This document shows, one piece after another, positions 28,441-37,485 of a DNA stretch of 64,000 nucleotides. The DNA is from an uncultured Cohaesibacter sp. (GTDB taxonomy: Bacteria; Pseudomonadota; Alphaproteobacteria; Rhizobiales; Cohaesibacteraceae), in the NCBI RefSeq assembly GCF_963676485.1, contig NZ_OY781114.1, forward strand, positions 1,364,001-1,428,000, given 5' to 3'. The translations under genes and the position numbers were made by a program. The notes below the pieces were generated by a model. That model was not told the origin of the DNA and did not search any database. It was given only the letters and a program-made list of their open reading frames with translations. Position 1 is the stretch's first letter, and each line of letters starts with the position of its first letter.

Positions 28441-28863
28441 CTACATGCGACAATATCTGCGCGGGCCATTGTAGGGCTGGAAGCTACAATCATAGGCGCG
28501 GAAGCTTCTGTAGCGGCTCGAGCAAGCACGTACATTGCACCAATCCGGAGCGCGGTTGCGATTTGAATTCTTGCTCAAGGCATCAGCTGCAATGGCACCA
28601 ACGGCCAGACCGATGATCGCCCCTGCGACGCCTGCCCCCACATTGTTGTTATTATGCTTGTGATGGTGGTGACGATGGCGCTCTGGTGGTCTGCGATGAT
28701 GCGGATACCTTCTATGCCAGTCTCTATATCTTGGAGCAGGCTGGGCTTGCGCGTCAGAAACACCAACGACACCCAGAGACGCATTGACGTTGCCCAGTGG
28801 CAAGCCGGTAAGCCCCATACATAATGCAATAGCCGAAGCCATGATCGTTCTACGTAATTTCAT
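28441..28863 (-). CDS. BA14K-family exported protein with His/Asn-rich segment
   Basis: This is a 140-aa protein. It has a signal peptide (RRTIMASAIALCMGLTGLPL, probable cleavage near AQA) and a His/Arg/Asn-rich stretch with HRHHHHKHNNNN around residues 60-72. A glycine-rich membrane-like segment follows (VGAGVAGAIIGLAVGAIAA). The Cys-containing C-terminal module C-x4-CSSRYRSFRAYDCSF ends in GPRRYC, which defines the BA14K family (a 14-kDa immunoreactive, lectin-like protein in Brucella). The ATG at 28863 follows GAGGAT. It would sit in the envelope; the His-rich part could bind metal. Confidence 0.82.
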   Translation of the reverse strand: MKLRRTIMASAIALCMGLTGLPLGNVNASLGVVGVSDAQAQPAPRYRDWHRRYPHHRRPPERHRHHHHKHNNNNVGAGVAGAIIGLAVGAIAADALSKNSNRNRAPDWCNVRACSSRYRSFRAYDCSFQPYNGPRRYCRM

Positions 28864-29212
28864 ATCCTCGTCCCCGCTTGCTTTGTTGGTTTGCCATGCC
28901 TGACACCAAGGCAATGGATAAAGGGATTTATCTCATATTGACGAGACAATCAGTCTTGACATATTCACCGCTCAAAAAAGCGAATTTATGGCATTGCGCA
29001 CCGGGAACACCCGTAGTCCAACCTGTTTGTGGAGGGTCAGCTTTCCATACAAACCGGTTTTTCCCAGTTGTGGAATAACGTTCAGCAGCAGCAATGGTTC
29101 CGTATCAGCGCGATATGGTCAAATATGACTCATATTTCGCACCGCTCCATTCACATTGTTGTGACATCAAACTGAGGGTGCATTTTCGCTCATCGGTGAG
29201 GCCCGAACGAGC
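28864..29212. other. Intergenic region, no gene seen
   Basis: About 350 bp lie upstream of the BA14K gene and downstream of the ribokinase operon. It should contain the BA14K promoter; nothing else is recognisable. Confidence 0.4.
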
Positions 29213-29250
29213 AAAAGGGCAAAGCCATCACGAGACGGCCCTGCCCTTTT
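29213..29250 (-). terminator. Hairpin downstream of the sugar-kinase operon
   Basis: AAAAGGGC and GCCCTTTT pair across a 22-nt loop that has internal pairing; on the minus strand it ends in TTTTGC. It is a plausible terminator with a short T-tract. Confidence 0.5.
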
Positions 29251-29281
29251 GTTTCATCACGACTTGGCTTGCCAATCGTGG

Positions 29282-30196
29282 CTAGTCAGAAAGCAACCCG
29301 TCCACGGCCGCCCGATCGGGCACCGCTTCACTGGCGCCTTTTTTTGTGGTGGCAAGAGCCCCTGCAGCGGAAGCAAAGCGCAATGCAGCATCAAGAGGCA
29401 TGCCCTCCGATAAAGCAACAGCCAAACCGCCATTGAAGCTGTCTCCAGCCGCCACTGTATCGATCGCATCAACCTTGAAGGAGGCAATCACACCGCCCTG
29501 CCCGTCCTTACAGGCGTAAGCCAAACCTTTTGAGCCGAGCTTGACGATGACGGTCCCGGGACCGCGTGAGCAAAGGCTGCGAGCAACATCAAGCGCCTCT
29601 TCAAGACTGGTCGGCTTGACGCCAGAAAGGTCCGCGGCTTCTGTTTCATTGGGGGTAATGATGTCCGCTTCGGCCAACAGGGCATCCATGCCAGAAGATG
29701 CAATCGGGGCCGGATCAAGAATGACCGTGGCTCCGGCCGCGCGTGCCTTGAGCATGGCGGCAATGGTGGCATCCTGCGGTGTTTCCAGCTGGAACAGAGC
29801 CACCTTGCAGCTCTCAAAGCACCGGTCATCCGGACCTTCGGATGACCAGGCCATATTGGCTCCCCCAACGACGGTGATCGTATTCTGGGAGGTGGCGTCG
29901 ACATGGATGAGCGCGATACCGGAATCATGCTCCGGCATCGTGACCAGATCGCTGGTATCGACACCAAGCCCGTCTAGGCTGGCTCGCAGACTGTCACCGA
30001 AGGCATCGGCACCAACAGCGGCCACAAAGCGCACCGGCCCCTTTGCCAGTTTGGTTGCGGCAACCGCTTGATTGGCGCCCTTGCCACCGAGCCCCTTGAG
30101 GAAGCCGGTGGCATGGCTGGTAACGCCCGGTTCTGGCATCCGGTCAACAGATACCGTCAGATCCAGATTGACTGACCCGAATACCGTGATCGACAT
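29282..30196 (-). CDS. Ribokinase-like PfkB-family sugar kinase
   Basis: This 304-aa protein has PfkB signatures: GLGGKGANQAVAA near residue 36 and DTVAAGDSFNGGLAVAL near 250 with the catalytic Asp in GAGD-like AAGDS. LDPAPIASSGMDALLAEADIITPNETEA matches the ribokinase branch. It would phosphorylate ribose or another sugar or sugar acid. It is the last gene of the row with DapA-like, hydroxyacid dehydrogenase and TRAP genes (6 nt behind the DapA-like gene). In this context a 2-keto-3-deoxy sugar acid or a sugar fragment is a possible substrate, which is speculation. Confidence 0.85.
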   Translation of the reverse strand: MSITVFGSVNLDLTVSVDRMPEPGVTSHATGFLKGLGGKGANQAVAATKLAKGPVRFVAAVGADAFGDSLRASLDGLGVDTSDLVTMPEHDSGIALIHVDATSQNTITVVGGANMAWSSEGPDDRCFESCKVALFQLETPQDATIAAMLKARAAGATVILDPAPIASSGMDALLAEADIITPNETEAADLSGVKPTSLEEALDVARSLCSRGPGTVIVKLGSKGLAYACKDGQGGVIASFKVDAIDTVAAGDSFNGGLAVALSEGMPLDAALRFASAAGALATTKKGASEAVPDRAAVDGLLSD

Positions 30197-30201
30197 GGAT
30201 G

Positions 30202-31137
30202 TTATTCTCCCAGAGCCGCAATTTTCTTGCGATACAGGTCTGTGCCCTGCTCGATCCGGTCGATGATAGCGCCCAGAGCCCAGAATTTCTCTTCGATGTC
30301 AAAGGGAACCACGCGGCTGTGAATGCTGGAGAAGGTGCCAAGGCGCTGGTGATAGAGCTTAGCCATTTTCGGATAGCCCATCGGCTCAACCGTGGCAGCC
30401 AGAACGAGGAAGACGGAAAGTTCTTTACACAGCTCCGGATGCTCAGCACCATGATCCAGCACCCAGCGATAGAGATCGGGATGAATGTTGGTGAAGACAC
30501 CGCAGAAGCCAGCCGAGCCAGCCTGCATGGCCGGGGTCGCAATCGCGGCATTGGCGTTACAGATTTTCATCGGCGTGCCTTTGACCAGCTCAACCCGCCG
30601 CTTGACCGTTTCCAGATCACAGGACACATCCTTGACGATGACAAATCGGCCCGATTGGGCGCAATAGGTCACTTCGTCGTCGCTCATCAGACGGCGATAA
30701 GGAGCGGGACATTCATAAAGGCCCAAAGGCAGGTCATCGGGCAGGAAGTCCAGCAGCGCATCAAGATTGGAGCGGAAGGCATCGGCTCCCTTCTGGTCCG
30801 GATCAAGGCGATTGGTCACCAGAACGATCGCGTCAACGCCGGTATCCACCATAGCGCCGAGTTCGGTTTTCTGGTCTTCCAGAGATGCGGAAATATGCCC
30901 TGATGCCATGACAGGCACACGTCCGGCCACTTTTTCAACGGTGAAACGGGCCAGCTCGGCGCGTTCTTCAACGCTCAGGAACAGCATTTCGGATGACTGA
31001 CAGACGGCAAAGAGCGCCGTTGCACCATTTTCGAGATACCATTCAATCAGGCGCTCATAGCCTGCCCAGTCAATTTTGTTGTCGTCGGTGAACGGCGTCA
31101 GCACAACAGGGATGATACCCGAGATTTCTTTGGTCAT
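30202..31137 (-). CDS. DapA-family class I aldolase/lyase
   Basis: This 311-aa (beta/alpha)8 enzyme of the dihydrodipicolinate synthase/N-acetylneuraminate lyase family has the catalytic Tyr in GLYECPAPYRR and the Schiff-base Lys in FVIVKDVSCD. The usual GTTGE pyruvate-carboxylate loop is replaced by CQSSEML near residue 45, so substrate handling probably differs from DapA itself. Known relatives cleave or dehydrate 2-oxo acids. It sits between the sugar kinase and the hydroxyacid dehydrogenase. A lysine-biosynthesis role is unlikely in this catabolic setting. Confidence 0.82.
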   Translation of the reverse strand: MTKEISGIIPVVLTPFTDDNKIDWAGYERLIEWYLENGATALFAVCQSSEMLFLSVEERAELARFTVEKVAGRVPVMASGHISASLEDQKTELGAMVDTGVDAIVLVTNRLDPDQKGADAFRSNLDALLDFLPDDLPLGLYECPAPYRRLMSDDEVTYCAQSGRFVIVKDVSCDLETVKRRVELVKGTPMKICNANAAIATPAMQAGSAGFCGVFTNIHPDLYRWVLDHGAEHPELCKELSVFLVLAATVEPMGYPKMAKLYHQRLGTFSSIHSRVVPFDIEEKFWALGAIIDRIEQGTDLYRKKIAALGE

Positions 31138-31175
31138 TGTTTTATTCCTCTTATTAGACGTTCGGGATTTGCCGT

Positions 31176-32165
31176 TCAGACAGTCAGCGTTTCAGGATTG
31201 ACCACATAGGGGAGAAGCTCTTCGGGATTTCCGTTGAGCCAAGCCAGAATGTTGTAAACGCACCGCAGGGTCACCCGTTTCTCAGCCATCTTGTCCATGC
31301 CTGAGACATGCGGGCTGAGAATGACATTGTCACAGCTGCGCAACGGGCTGTCCGCCTGCAGCGGTTCGGTTTCGAACACATCGAGACCGGCGCCATATAC
31401 CTTGCCGGACTTGAGCGCATCGGCCAGAGCGGCTTCGTCAATCAGCGGGCCGCGAGACGTGTTGATGACAATGACACCATCCTTCATTTTGGCGAAGGTT
31501 TCTGCATTCAGCGTGTGGCGTGTTTCAGGCGTTGATGGTGCATGCACCGAAATGAGATCACTCTCGGCCAGAAGCGTATCCAGATCGCATTTCTCAACGC
31601 CTGCAGCTTCCGCCTGTTCTTCGGTCACATAAGGATCAAAGACCAGAACGCGCATGGATTGCCCCTTGAGGCGACGCGCCATGGCGCCACCAATGCGCCC
31701 CAGCCCGATAAGGCCAGCTGTGCGTTCCCATAGTCCAGGGTGGAAGCCGTCAAACATCCATGTACCGCCATGCACCATGGCATCCCGGCGAACGATACCG
31801 CATGCAAGGGACAGGGCCATTGCATGCGCATATTCAGCCACGCTCTCGTGGTTCTGGCCAAAGGCCATGGCAAGAGGGATGCCATGCTCGGTCGCTGCGG
31901 GGACATTGACCTTGTCATACCCGACACCCCAACGCGCAATCATCTTGAGATCCTTGGCAGAAGCGATCACGTCTGGTGTGTAGGGTTCGCCGCCAGCAAT
32001 GGTGGCTACTACACCGCTGGAGAGCATTTCTTTAAGAGTCGGTTCATCAGGAAGACGGCCGGTTTCGTTCACCACCACTTCATATCCTGCATCACGCAGG
32101 GGATCGAACAAGGGGCATTCATTTGTGAACTGTTCCGTCAGAACAAGAATTTTTTGCTTTGTCAT
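31176..32165 (-). CDS. D-2-hydroxyacid dehydrogenase (PGDH-like)
   Basis: This 329-aa NAD-dependent dehydrogenase has the Rossmann motif GLIGLGRIGGAMARRLKG and the catalytic triad Arg in NTSRGPLIDE, Glu in DVFETEPL and His in LSPHVSGM. It lacks the ACT domain of long SerA forms. It interconverts a D-2-hydroxyacid and a 2-oxoacid. The frame runs further upstream, but the ATG at 32165 lies 2 nt behind the dctM stop and gives the normal N-terminus, MTKQKILVLTEQF. Within the operon it may oxidise or reduce the acid brought in by the TRAP system. Confidence 0.87.
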   Translation of the reverse strand: MTKQKILVLTEQFTNECPLFDPLRDAGYEVVVNETGRLPDEPTLKEMLSSGVVATIAGGEPYTPDVIASAKDLKMIARWGVGYDKVNVPAATEHGIPLAMAFGQNHESVAEYAHAMALSLACGIVRRDAMVHGGTWMFDGFHPGLWERTAGLIGLGRIGGAMARRLKGQSMRVLVFDPYVTEEQAEAAGVEKCDLDTLLAESDLISVHAPSTPETRHTLNAETFAKMKDGVIVINTSRGPLIDEAALADALKSGKVYGAGLDVFETEPLQADSPLRSCDNVILSPHVSGMDKMAEKRVTLRCVYNILAWLNGNPEELLPYVVNPETLTV

Positions 32166-32167
32166 TG

Positions 32168-33445
32168 CTAGTTGACCATGTTGGGCAGGAACGTGACGAG
32201 ATCCGGCCAAATGATGAGAAGAGAGATGGCGACGATCTGCGCGAACAGGAAGGGCATGATCGCCTTGAACATGCGCCCGATGCTTATCTCGCCGATTTGC
32301 GCGGCGACGAAGAGGCAAATGCCGACAGGCGGTGTCATCAGGCTCAGCGTCCCCGAAAGCAGGAAGACCATGGCGAATTGCATTTCGTCGATGCCGAGAC
32401 TGCGGGAGATCGGCAGGAAGATTGGTGCCAGCAGCAAAACCTGAACGCCTGGCTCAAGGAAGAAACCTGCAACAATCAGGATGCCCAGAACGAAGAACAG
32501 GAAGATTGTCGGATCACCTGCAAAGATCGCTGTCAGAGTCCGGACCGAAGAAATGGCGCCGGTTACCGTGAGGATGTAGGACAATACCGATGCACCGGCG
32601 ATCACCAGATAAAGGCTCGCGGTCGTGCGCATGGAGCCGCGCATGCAGGAGAGGATGTCTCTCCCCGACAGGGTCTTGAGAACGAAACGCCCCAGAACCA
32701 CCGCATAGACGCAGGCAATGCCGCCAGCTTCGGTTGCCGTAAAGACGCCCGAGAGTGTACCGAACACGATGAAAAGCGGGATGGAGAAGACCAGCGCGGT
32801 TTCGAACACCAGCTGTTTGTCTGATTTGTCGACCGCCTTGATCTCGCCCTTGGGCAGCCCTTTGGTAAGAGCCGTGATCAGCACGATAACAGCGCATGCA
32901 CCACCAAGAATCAGCCCCGGCACGATACCGGCGACAAACAGCTTGATGATAGAAACCTGAGCCACCGACGCATAGACAATCATGATCACCGAGGGGGGAA
33001 TGATCGGCCCGATCATGGAACTGGCAACGGTAACAGCGGCGGAGAATTCCTTGGTGTAGCCCTGCTTGGGCATACCATTGATGAAGATCTTGCCAAGCGC
33101 TGCCGTATCGGCAATGGCCGTTCCTGAAATTCCGGCAAACAACACTGACGCCAGAATGTTGGCATAGGCTGCGCCACCGGAAACAAAGCGGGTGATTTTG
33201 GCGGCAAAGGTGATCAGCGTTTCGGTGATGCCACCCCGGTTCATCACTTCACCGGCAAAAATATAGAAGGGCGCGGCCAGAAGCGAGAAATTGTCCAGCG
33301 AGCTAAAAAAGCGCGTCGGGATAATCACCATCGGAAGGTGGGCAAACCAGGCTGCAGAAGCCCCCGTCAGCCCCAAGGCCACAGCGATGGGGGAGCCGAT
33401 AAGCACCAGAATGAAAAAGGTTGAAAAGATTGCTGCGGGGCTCAT
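32168..33445 (-). CDS. dctM: TRAP transporter large permease DctM (second system)
   Basis: This is a 425-aa polytopic permease. It has the DctM stretches APFYIFAGEVMNRGG, LFAGISGTAIADTAALG, MIGPIIPPSVIMIVYASV and the repeat half LSLMTPPVGICLFVAAQI. The AD-T/A variation of the GSSAAT loop and the low similarity to the 9.3-kb copy show a different TRAP clade. The start overlaps the DctQ stop as ATGA, and the stop is 2 nt from the dehydrogenase gene, so transport and catabolism are translationally coupled. Confidence 0.9.
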   Translation of the reverse strand: MSPAAIFSTFFILVLIGSPIAVALGLTGASAAWFAHLPMVIIPTRFFSSLDNFSLLAAPFYIFAGEVMNRGGITETLITFAAKITRFVSGGAAYANILASVLFAGISGTAIADTAALGKIFINGMPKQGYTKEFSAAVTVASSMIGPIIPPSVIMIVYASVAQVSIIKLFVAGIVPGLILGGACAVIVLITALTKGLPKGEIKAVDKSDKQLVFETALVFSIPLFIVFGTLSGVFTATEAGGIACVYAVVLGRFVLKTLSGRDILSCMRGSMRTTASLYLVIAGASVLSYILTVTGAISSVRTLTAIFAGDPTIFLFFVLGILIVAGFFLEPGVQVLLLAPIFLPISRSLGIDEMQFAMVFLLSGTLSLMTPPVGICLFVAAQIGEISIGRMFKAIMPFLFAQIVAISLLIIWPDLVTFLPNMVN

Positions 33446-33945
33446 TGCGCGGCCTCCTTATTGCCAAGCGCAGGTTGCTCGATGTAACCGGCAATCGCTT
33501 GAACCGCAATCATCAGATAGCCAATGACAACGGATGCATAGGGGATCCACATAGGCAGGCGCATGGACGGGGAAACCTGTCCCGTATCCATAAGAAATGG
33601 AATGCCGAGCACAACGACAATTGCAGCCAGCACCAATGTGGTCAGAAGAGAGAGCAAGGCCGCAATGCGCTTGATCGTATCGGACGGAATGATGTCAATC
33701 AGGTCGATCATCATCTGCTCGCCGTGACGAAAGGTTGCGCCTGCCACCAGATATACGGCCCAAACAATAGCGTAGCGCAGGGCTTCCTCACTCCAACCGA
33801 TGGGATCGGCGAGTATGTAGCGTGCCCCGACAGCCATGAAGTTGACCGTGACAATCCCGGCAAATATCGCCACCGCCAGATATTCGGTCGCGTTCGACAG
33901 CTTGGCTGTCCAACGCAGATAGCTCTGTGTCAGAGAAGATGCCAT
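33442..33945 (-). CDS. dctQ: TRAP transporter small permease DctQ (second system)
   Basis: This 167-aa protein has four hydrophobic segments, including EYLAVAIFAGIVTVNFMAVG and the family signature IGWSEEALRYAIVWAVYL. The ATG at 33945 gives the usual short cytoplasmic start; an upstream extension to 34023 lacks family features. ATGA overlap with dctM, and 97 bp behind dctP. Confidence 0.83.
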   Translation of the reverse strand: MASSLTQSYLRWTAKLSNATEYLAVAIFAGIVTVNFMAVGARYILADPIGWSEEALRYAIVWAVYLVAGATFRHGEQMMIDLIDIIPSDTIKRIAALLSLLTTLVLAAIVVVLGIPFLMDTGQVSPSMRLPMWIPYASVVIGYLMIAVQAIAGYIEQPALGNKEAAQ

Positions 33946-34042
33946 AAGAAAATTCCATTCGGATAAGGTCTGCCGGCTCACATAGAGGGATGCAAAAGGG
34001 AGGCACAAAGCCGGCAGAACCATTGGTTACAGCGAAGGGGAA

Positions 34043-35068
34043 TTATTCGCCGTAAAGTTTGGTTTCGGTTTCCGAAACAGCGTTCAGGAAGCTATCCACA
34101 TAATCCGCACCGAGTTCTTTGGAAAGGAACTCGCGAACCGGCTTCTGAGCCTTCGCACCGAATGCTTTTTTCTCGTCTGGCGAGTTCACATAAACATCAA
34201 CGCCCATATCGCTGATCCGCTGGGTATCGTAGAGATATCCCTGCCCTTTGCCAGCCAGCATGATGGTTGTGTAGAGATTAACGCCATCCAGAACAGCAGC
34301 ACGGTTTTGTGGGCTCAAGCCATCAAGGAAAGCCGGGTTGGCATAAGCAAATACGGCCGAGAAAATGTGCTCGTCCAAAGACATGTATTTGATAACTTCT
34401 GCCCAACCACCATTGATGATGGTGGATGGTGGGTTTTCGCCGCCATCAACAACGCCCTGACGGATAGCCATAGCGCTTTCCGGGAACGGAATTGGTGTCG
34501 GAGCGGCCCCGAGGCTTTTCATCAGCGCGATCATGACCGGGCTTTCCATGGAGCGCAGCTTGAGGCCTTCCACGTCTGCCGGGGTTTTGATCGGATGCTT
34601 GTTGTTCACAAAGTTACGGAAGCCATCAGCCGCAAAGCCGACAATACGAAGACCCGCTTCTTTTTCCACGTCTGCGACGAAGTCATCCATGACAGGTGAT
34701 GTATTCATGAACTCCATAGCATGGCGCGTCGAGCGGAACAGATACGGCATCGAAAATACCTGCACACCCGGATAGAAAGACGCAAGCGCCCCATCGGTTG
34801 TGGCTGTCATCTGGAAAATACCGTTACGGACGCTTTCCAGGATCTCGCGGTCGCCACCGACACCACCATGCAGCAGCTGCACATCAATGTCACCATTGGT
34901 GTGGAACTCCACATATTGCTCAAAAGCCTTCATGGCATGCGTTTCTGGATTGTCCGCTTCTGGCAGGGTTGTGGCAAAGCGCAAGGTTTCGGCCTGTGCC
35001 GACATGGAAACCATGGCTGAAAGGGCTACGGCTGCAACACCGGCGAGCAATTTAACTGAACGTTTCAT
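34043..35068 (-). CDS. dctP: TRAP solute-binding protein DctP (second system)
   Basis: This 341-aa protein has a signal peptide (LLAGVAAVALSAMVSMSAQA, cleaved before ETLRF). Family motifs are LRFATTLPEADNPE, HGGVGGDREILESVRNG, PADVEGLKLRSME (carboxylate-binding Arg) and IRQGVVDGGENPPSTI. First gene of the transporter/catabolic operon, divergent from the GntR gene, with a palindromic operator between them. The ligand is probably an organic or sugar acid; it cannot be named from sequence alone. Confidence 0.88.
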   Translation of the reverse strand: MKRSVKLLAGVAAVALSAMVSMSAQAETLRFATTLPEADNPETHAMKAFEQYVEFHTNGDIDVQLLHGGVGGDREILESVRNGIFQMTATTDGALASFYPGVQVFSMPYLFRSTRHAMEFMNTSPVMDDFVADVEKEAGLRIVGFAADGFRNFVNNKHPIKTPADVEGLKLRSMESPVMIALMKSLGAAPTPIPFPESAMAIRQGVVDGGENPPSTIINGGWAEVIKYMSLDEHIFSAVFAYANPAFLDGLSPQNRAAVLDGVNLYTTIMLAGKGQGYLYDTQRISDMGVDVYVNSPDEKKAFGAKAQKPVREFLSKELGADYVDSFLNAVSETETKLYGE

Positions 35069-35130
35069 AAGTCCTCCTTATTCCTCCAAAGCAACGGCAC
35101 CTCCTTGCGCCAGATGCTGACTTGGTGTAT

Positions 35131-35151
35131 TAACATGTATGTAACATGTTA
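35131..35151. promoter_or_regulatory. Palindromic operator in the dctP-gntR divergent region
   Basis: TAACATGT-ATGTA-ACATGTTA is a perfect 8-bp inverted repeat about 63 bp upstream of the dctP start and 169 bp before gntR. It is a good candidate for the GntR-FCD regulator encoded next door. A looser palindrome, TTACAAAAATTTGTGAA, follows at about 35174. Confidence 0.6.
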
Positions 35152-35319
35152 GCAATCTTTACTTTGACCTGTTACAAAAATTTGTGAATAGAAAGCTACC
35201 CTAAAAGCGTGCATATGGATGAGAGAGACCAGCTTGCTCCAACGGGCCATAACGCTTAATGAGGGAATAAACGCTGGATACATCAATCTGATTGCCAATG
35301 CACAAGTCAGGAATAGAGA

Positions 35320-35961
35320 ATGCTAAAGCGCGCGGCCTATGAACGCATCGTGGAATTGCTCGACCAAGGCGCCTTGAAACCGGGCACACTGGTTTCGCAA
35401 CGCGAGTTGATGGAGATGACCGGTTCGACGCTCGGTTCCATCCGGGAAGCCATTCCGCGCCTTGAAGCCGACGGTCTTCTGGAGACCATCCCCAAGCGCG
35501 GACTCATGGTACCCTCTCTTGATGTATCCTTTGTGAGGGACGCCTATGAACTGCGGTGCGTACTCGAGCTCGGCGCCATCAGCTCGGCGGTCAACCGCAT
35601 CCCCAAAGAGACCATTGCCGACTGGATCGATCAGCATGAAACCTTTCTTGCGAATATCCAGGCCAAGTCCGACCAAAATGATGCCGATGCCATGCAGAAA
35701 CTGGATTGGGACATCCATGCAACCATCATCGGCAGCATGCAGAATGCCCTGATTGCCAATGTCTATCGCGTCAATTCGGTCAAGATCCACATGGTTGTGC
35801 AATCGCGGCTCCAGGTCACGCCTTTCAATGCAGAACGCATCACGGGCGAGCATCTCGCCATTTTGCGCCCCATGCTCTTGCGCGACGTTGCCGAAACCGA
35901 AAAGGCCCTTGAACAGCACATCAACAATTCTTTGCATCTGGCTTTGGGAGGAAAGCTGTAG
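35320..35961 (+). CDS. GntR-family regulator, FCD (FadR-C) type
   Basis: This 213-aa protein has a winged HTH at residues about 5-70 (GALKPGTLVSQRELMEMTG, IREAIPRLEADGLLE, PKRGLMV). The helical FCD ligand domain carries the metal-binding Asp/His set (LDWDIHATI, EHLAILRPML, EQHINNSL). Such regulators respond to organic acids such as lactate, pyruvate or sugar acids. The ATG has AGGAATAGAGA upstream. It is divergent from the TRAP operon and probably represses it. Confidence 0.87.
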   Translation: MLKRAAYERIVELLDQGALKPGTLVSQRELMEMTGSTLGSIREAIPRLEADGLLETIPKRGLMVPSLDVSFVRDAYELRCVLELGAISSAVNRIPKETIADWIDQHETFLANIQAKSDQNDADAMQKLDWDIHATIIGSMQNALIANVYRVNSVKIHMVVQSRLQVTPFNAERITGEHLAILRPMLLRDVAETEKALEQHINNSLHLALGGKL

Positions 35962-36043
35962 CCTTTGCTTTTGGGCATAGCCAGAGACATGCTCTTGCTG
36001 GTATGGATTGACCTAGCAAGACCATGAAGAACGAGAATAGATC

Positions 36044-36574
36044 GTGTCGGAAAACAAGTTCAAACACTCTGTCGCCGCTCACCTCAAGACAATACGGCAT
36101 CAACGAAAGCTCAGCCTTGACGATGTTGCCAAGCTGACCGGCGTATCCAAGGCGATGCTCGGCCAGATAGAAAGAGAAGAATCAAGCCCCACCATTGCCA
36201 AGCTCTGGCAAATCGCAACGGGCCTTGAAACTTCTTTTTCCGCCTTTCTGGACCAATCTTCCGACCCGGAAGAGAGCCAGACCTTTCCCAATGATCCAAA
36301 CATGAAGATGGTGCCGCTCTTCCCCTACAGCAAATCCGTGAATTTCGAGATTCACGAGATCACCCTAACCAACCATCATTGCCAGATGTCCAACCCGCAT
36401 GCGCATGGGGTCGTTGAAAGCGTGATCGTTGTGAAGGGCGAATTGGAGATCCTCGCGGATGGTCACTGGCAGACTGTTGCAGAAGGGGGAACCTTCCGCT
36501 TTTTTGCCGATCAACCCCATGGCTATCGCGCTACAAGCAAGCTGGTCGTCTTCCAGAATATTATCAGTTACTGA
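36044..36574 (+). CDS. XRE-family regulator with cupin domain
   Basis: This 176-aa protein starts with GTG. Residues about 8-65 are an XRE helix-turn-helix (RKLSLDDVAKLTGVSKAMLGQIEREESSPT), and residues about 100-175 a cupin barrel (HAHGVVESVIVVKGELEI, FFADQPHGY) that binds a small ligand. XRE-cupin proteins often control amino-acid or organic-acid catabolism. It lies between the GntR gene and the convergent GRE activase, overlapping the end of the latter by 7 bp. It may act on the inverted repeats at the GRE promoter. Confidence 0.87.
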   Translation: MSENKFKHSVAAHLKTIRHQRKLSLDDVAKLTGVSKAMLGQIEREESSPTIAKLWQIATGLETSFSAFLDQSSDPEESQTFPNDPNMKMVPLFPYSKSVNFEIHEITLTNHHCQMSNPHAHGVVESVIVVKGELEILADGHWQTVAEGGTFRFFADQPHGYRATSKLVVFQNIISY

Positions 36575-37485
36575 TAGCGCCCAATCCCGTGCCGCTCGAA
36601 AATGCTGTAGGCAGCCTCCAGCTGTGCCTCGGACGGGGTGGTAAAGGCGTGAAACGCATCCTGCATGCGAAAGGCGCTGTATTTGGCCTTGCCAAGCTCA
36701 TGATAGGGCAACAGCTCAATCAGACTACCGGGCAGATGCTTTTGCATGAACTGCGCCGTCTGGGTGAGATTTTTCTCATCCAGATTAACCTCGGCAATCA
36801 GAGGAATCCGGATCGTGATGGGGACGCCTGCGGCAAAAATCCTTTTCGCATTCTCAAGGATGGTTTCATTTCCCTGACCGGTAAATTGCCGGTGGGTTTG
36901 GCTATCCATATGCTTGATATCAAAGAAGACATGATCAATGCCAGCCATCAGGTCACTGCACTGGTCCCATTTGAAGAAGCCACAGCTTTCCACCCAGACC
37001 GAAATGCCAAGCCGTTCACAACCAGCCATCAGGCGGCGCAGAAATTGGTGCTGAACAAAAGGTTCGCCACCAGAAAAAGTCACTCCGCCGCCAGAGTGCC
37101 GAAAGAAAATCTCGTCGCGGCGGACTTGATCCAGAATGGCGTCGGCATCCATCGGATCACAGGCGAGCTGCAAGGCCTTTTGAGGGCAAGCAGCAACGCA
37201 TTGGCCACAGAAAGTGCAACGGGTAGAATCAAAATCTTGCGATGCCGGATCCAGTCCTTGCGGACAGACCGTTTGGCAAGTGTGGCAGCCTTTGCATTTG
37301 TGGGCGTGGTAGGCGAGCTTTTTGTGCTGTGTCCAGCTCTCCGGATTGGCGCACCATTGGCACCGAAGGCCGCATCCGGCCAGAAAGATCGTCGTGCGAA
37401 CCCCGTCTCCATCATGGATGGAATAATCCTGCATTTGCAGGATTATTCCAGATCTTCCCGCTTCACCCTTATCAATAACTGCCAT
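36568..37485 (-). CDS. Glycyl radical enzyme activating enzyme (radical SAM)
   Basis: This 305-aa radical SAM protein has the CX3CX2C cluster motif AGCGLRCQWCANPE near residue 30. A ferredoxin-like insert with two further [4Fe-4S] sites follows (CKGCHTCQTVCP and CTFCGQCVAACP), then TFSGGEPFVQ and FFDIKHMD. The insert is typical of activases for the dehydratase/decarboxylase GREs and is absent from PflA. It generates the glycyl radical on the upstream-encoded enzyme. The ATG at 37485 overlaps the GRE stop by 14 bases, so the pair is coupled; an upstream frame extension lies inside the GRE gene and is not real. Confidence 0.93.
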   Translation of the reverse strand: MAVIDKGEAGRSGIILQMQDYSIHDGDGVRTTIFLAGCGLRCQWCANPESWTQHKKLAYHAHKCKGCHTCQTVCPQGLDPASQDFDSTRCTFCGQCVAACPQKALQLACDPMDADAILDQVRRDEIFFRHSGGGVTFSGGEPFVQHQFLRRLMAGCERLGISVWVESCGFFKWDQCSDLMAGIDHVFFDIKHMDSQTHRQFTGQGNETILENAKRIFAAGVPITIRIPLIAEVNLDEKNLTQTAQFMQKHLPGSLIELLPYHELGKAKYSAFRMQDAFHAFTTPSEAQLEAAYSIFERHGIGRYQ

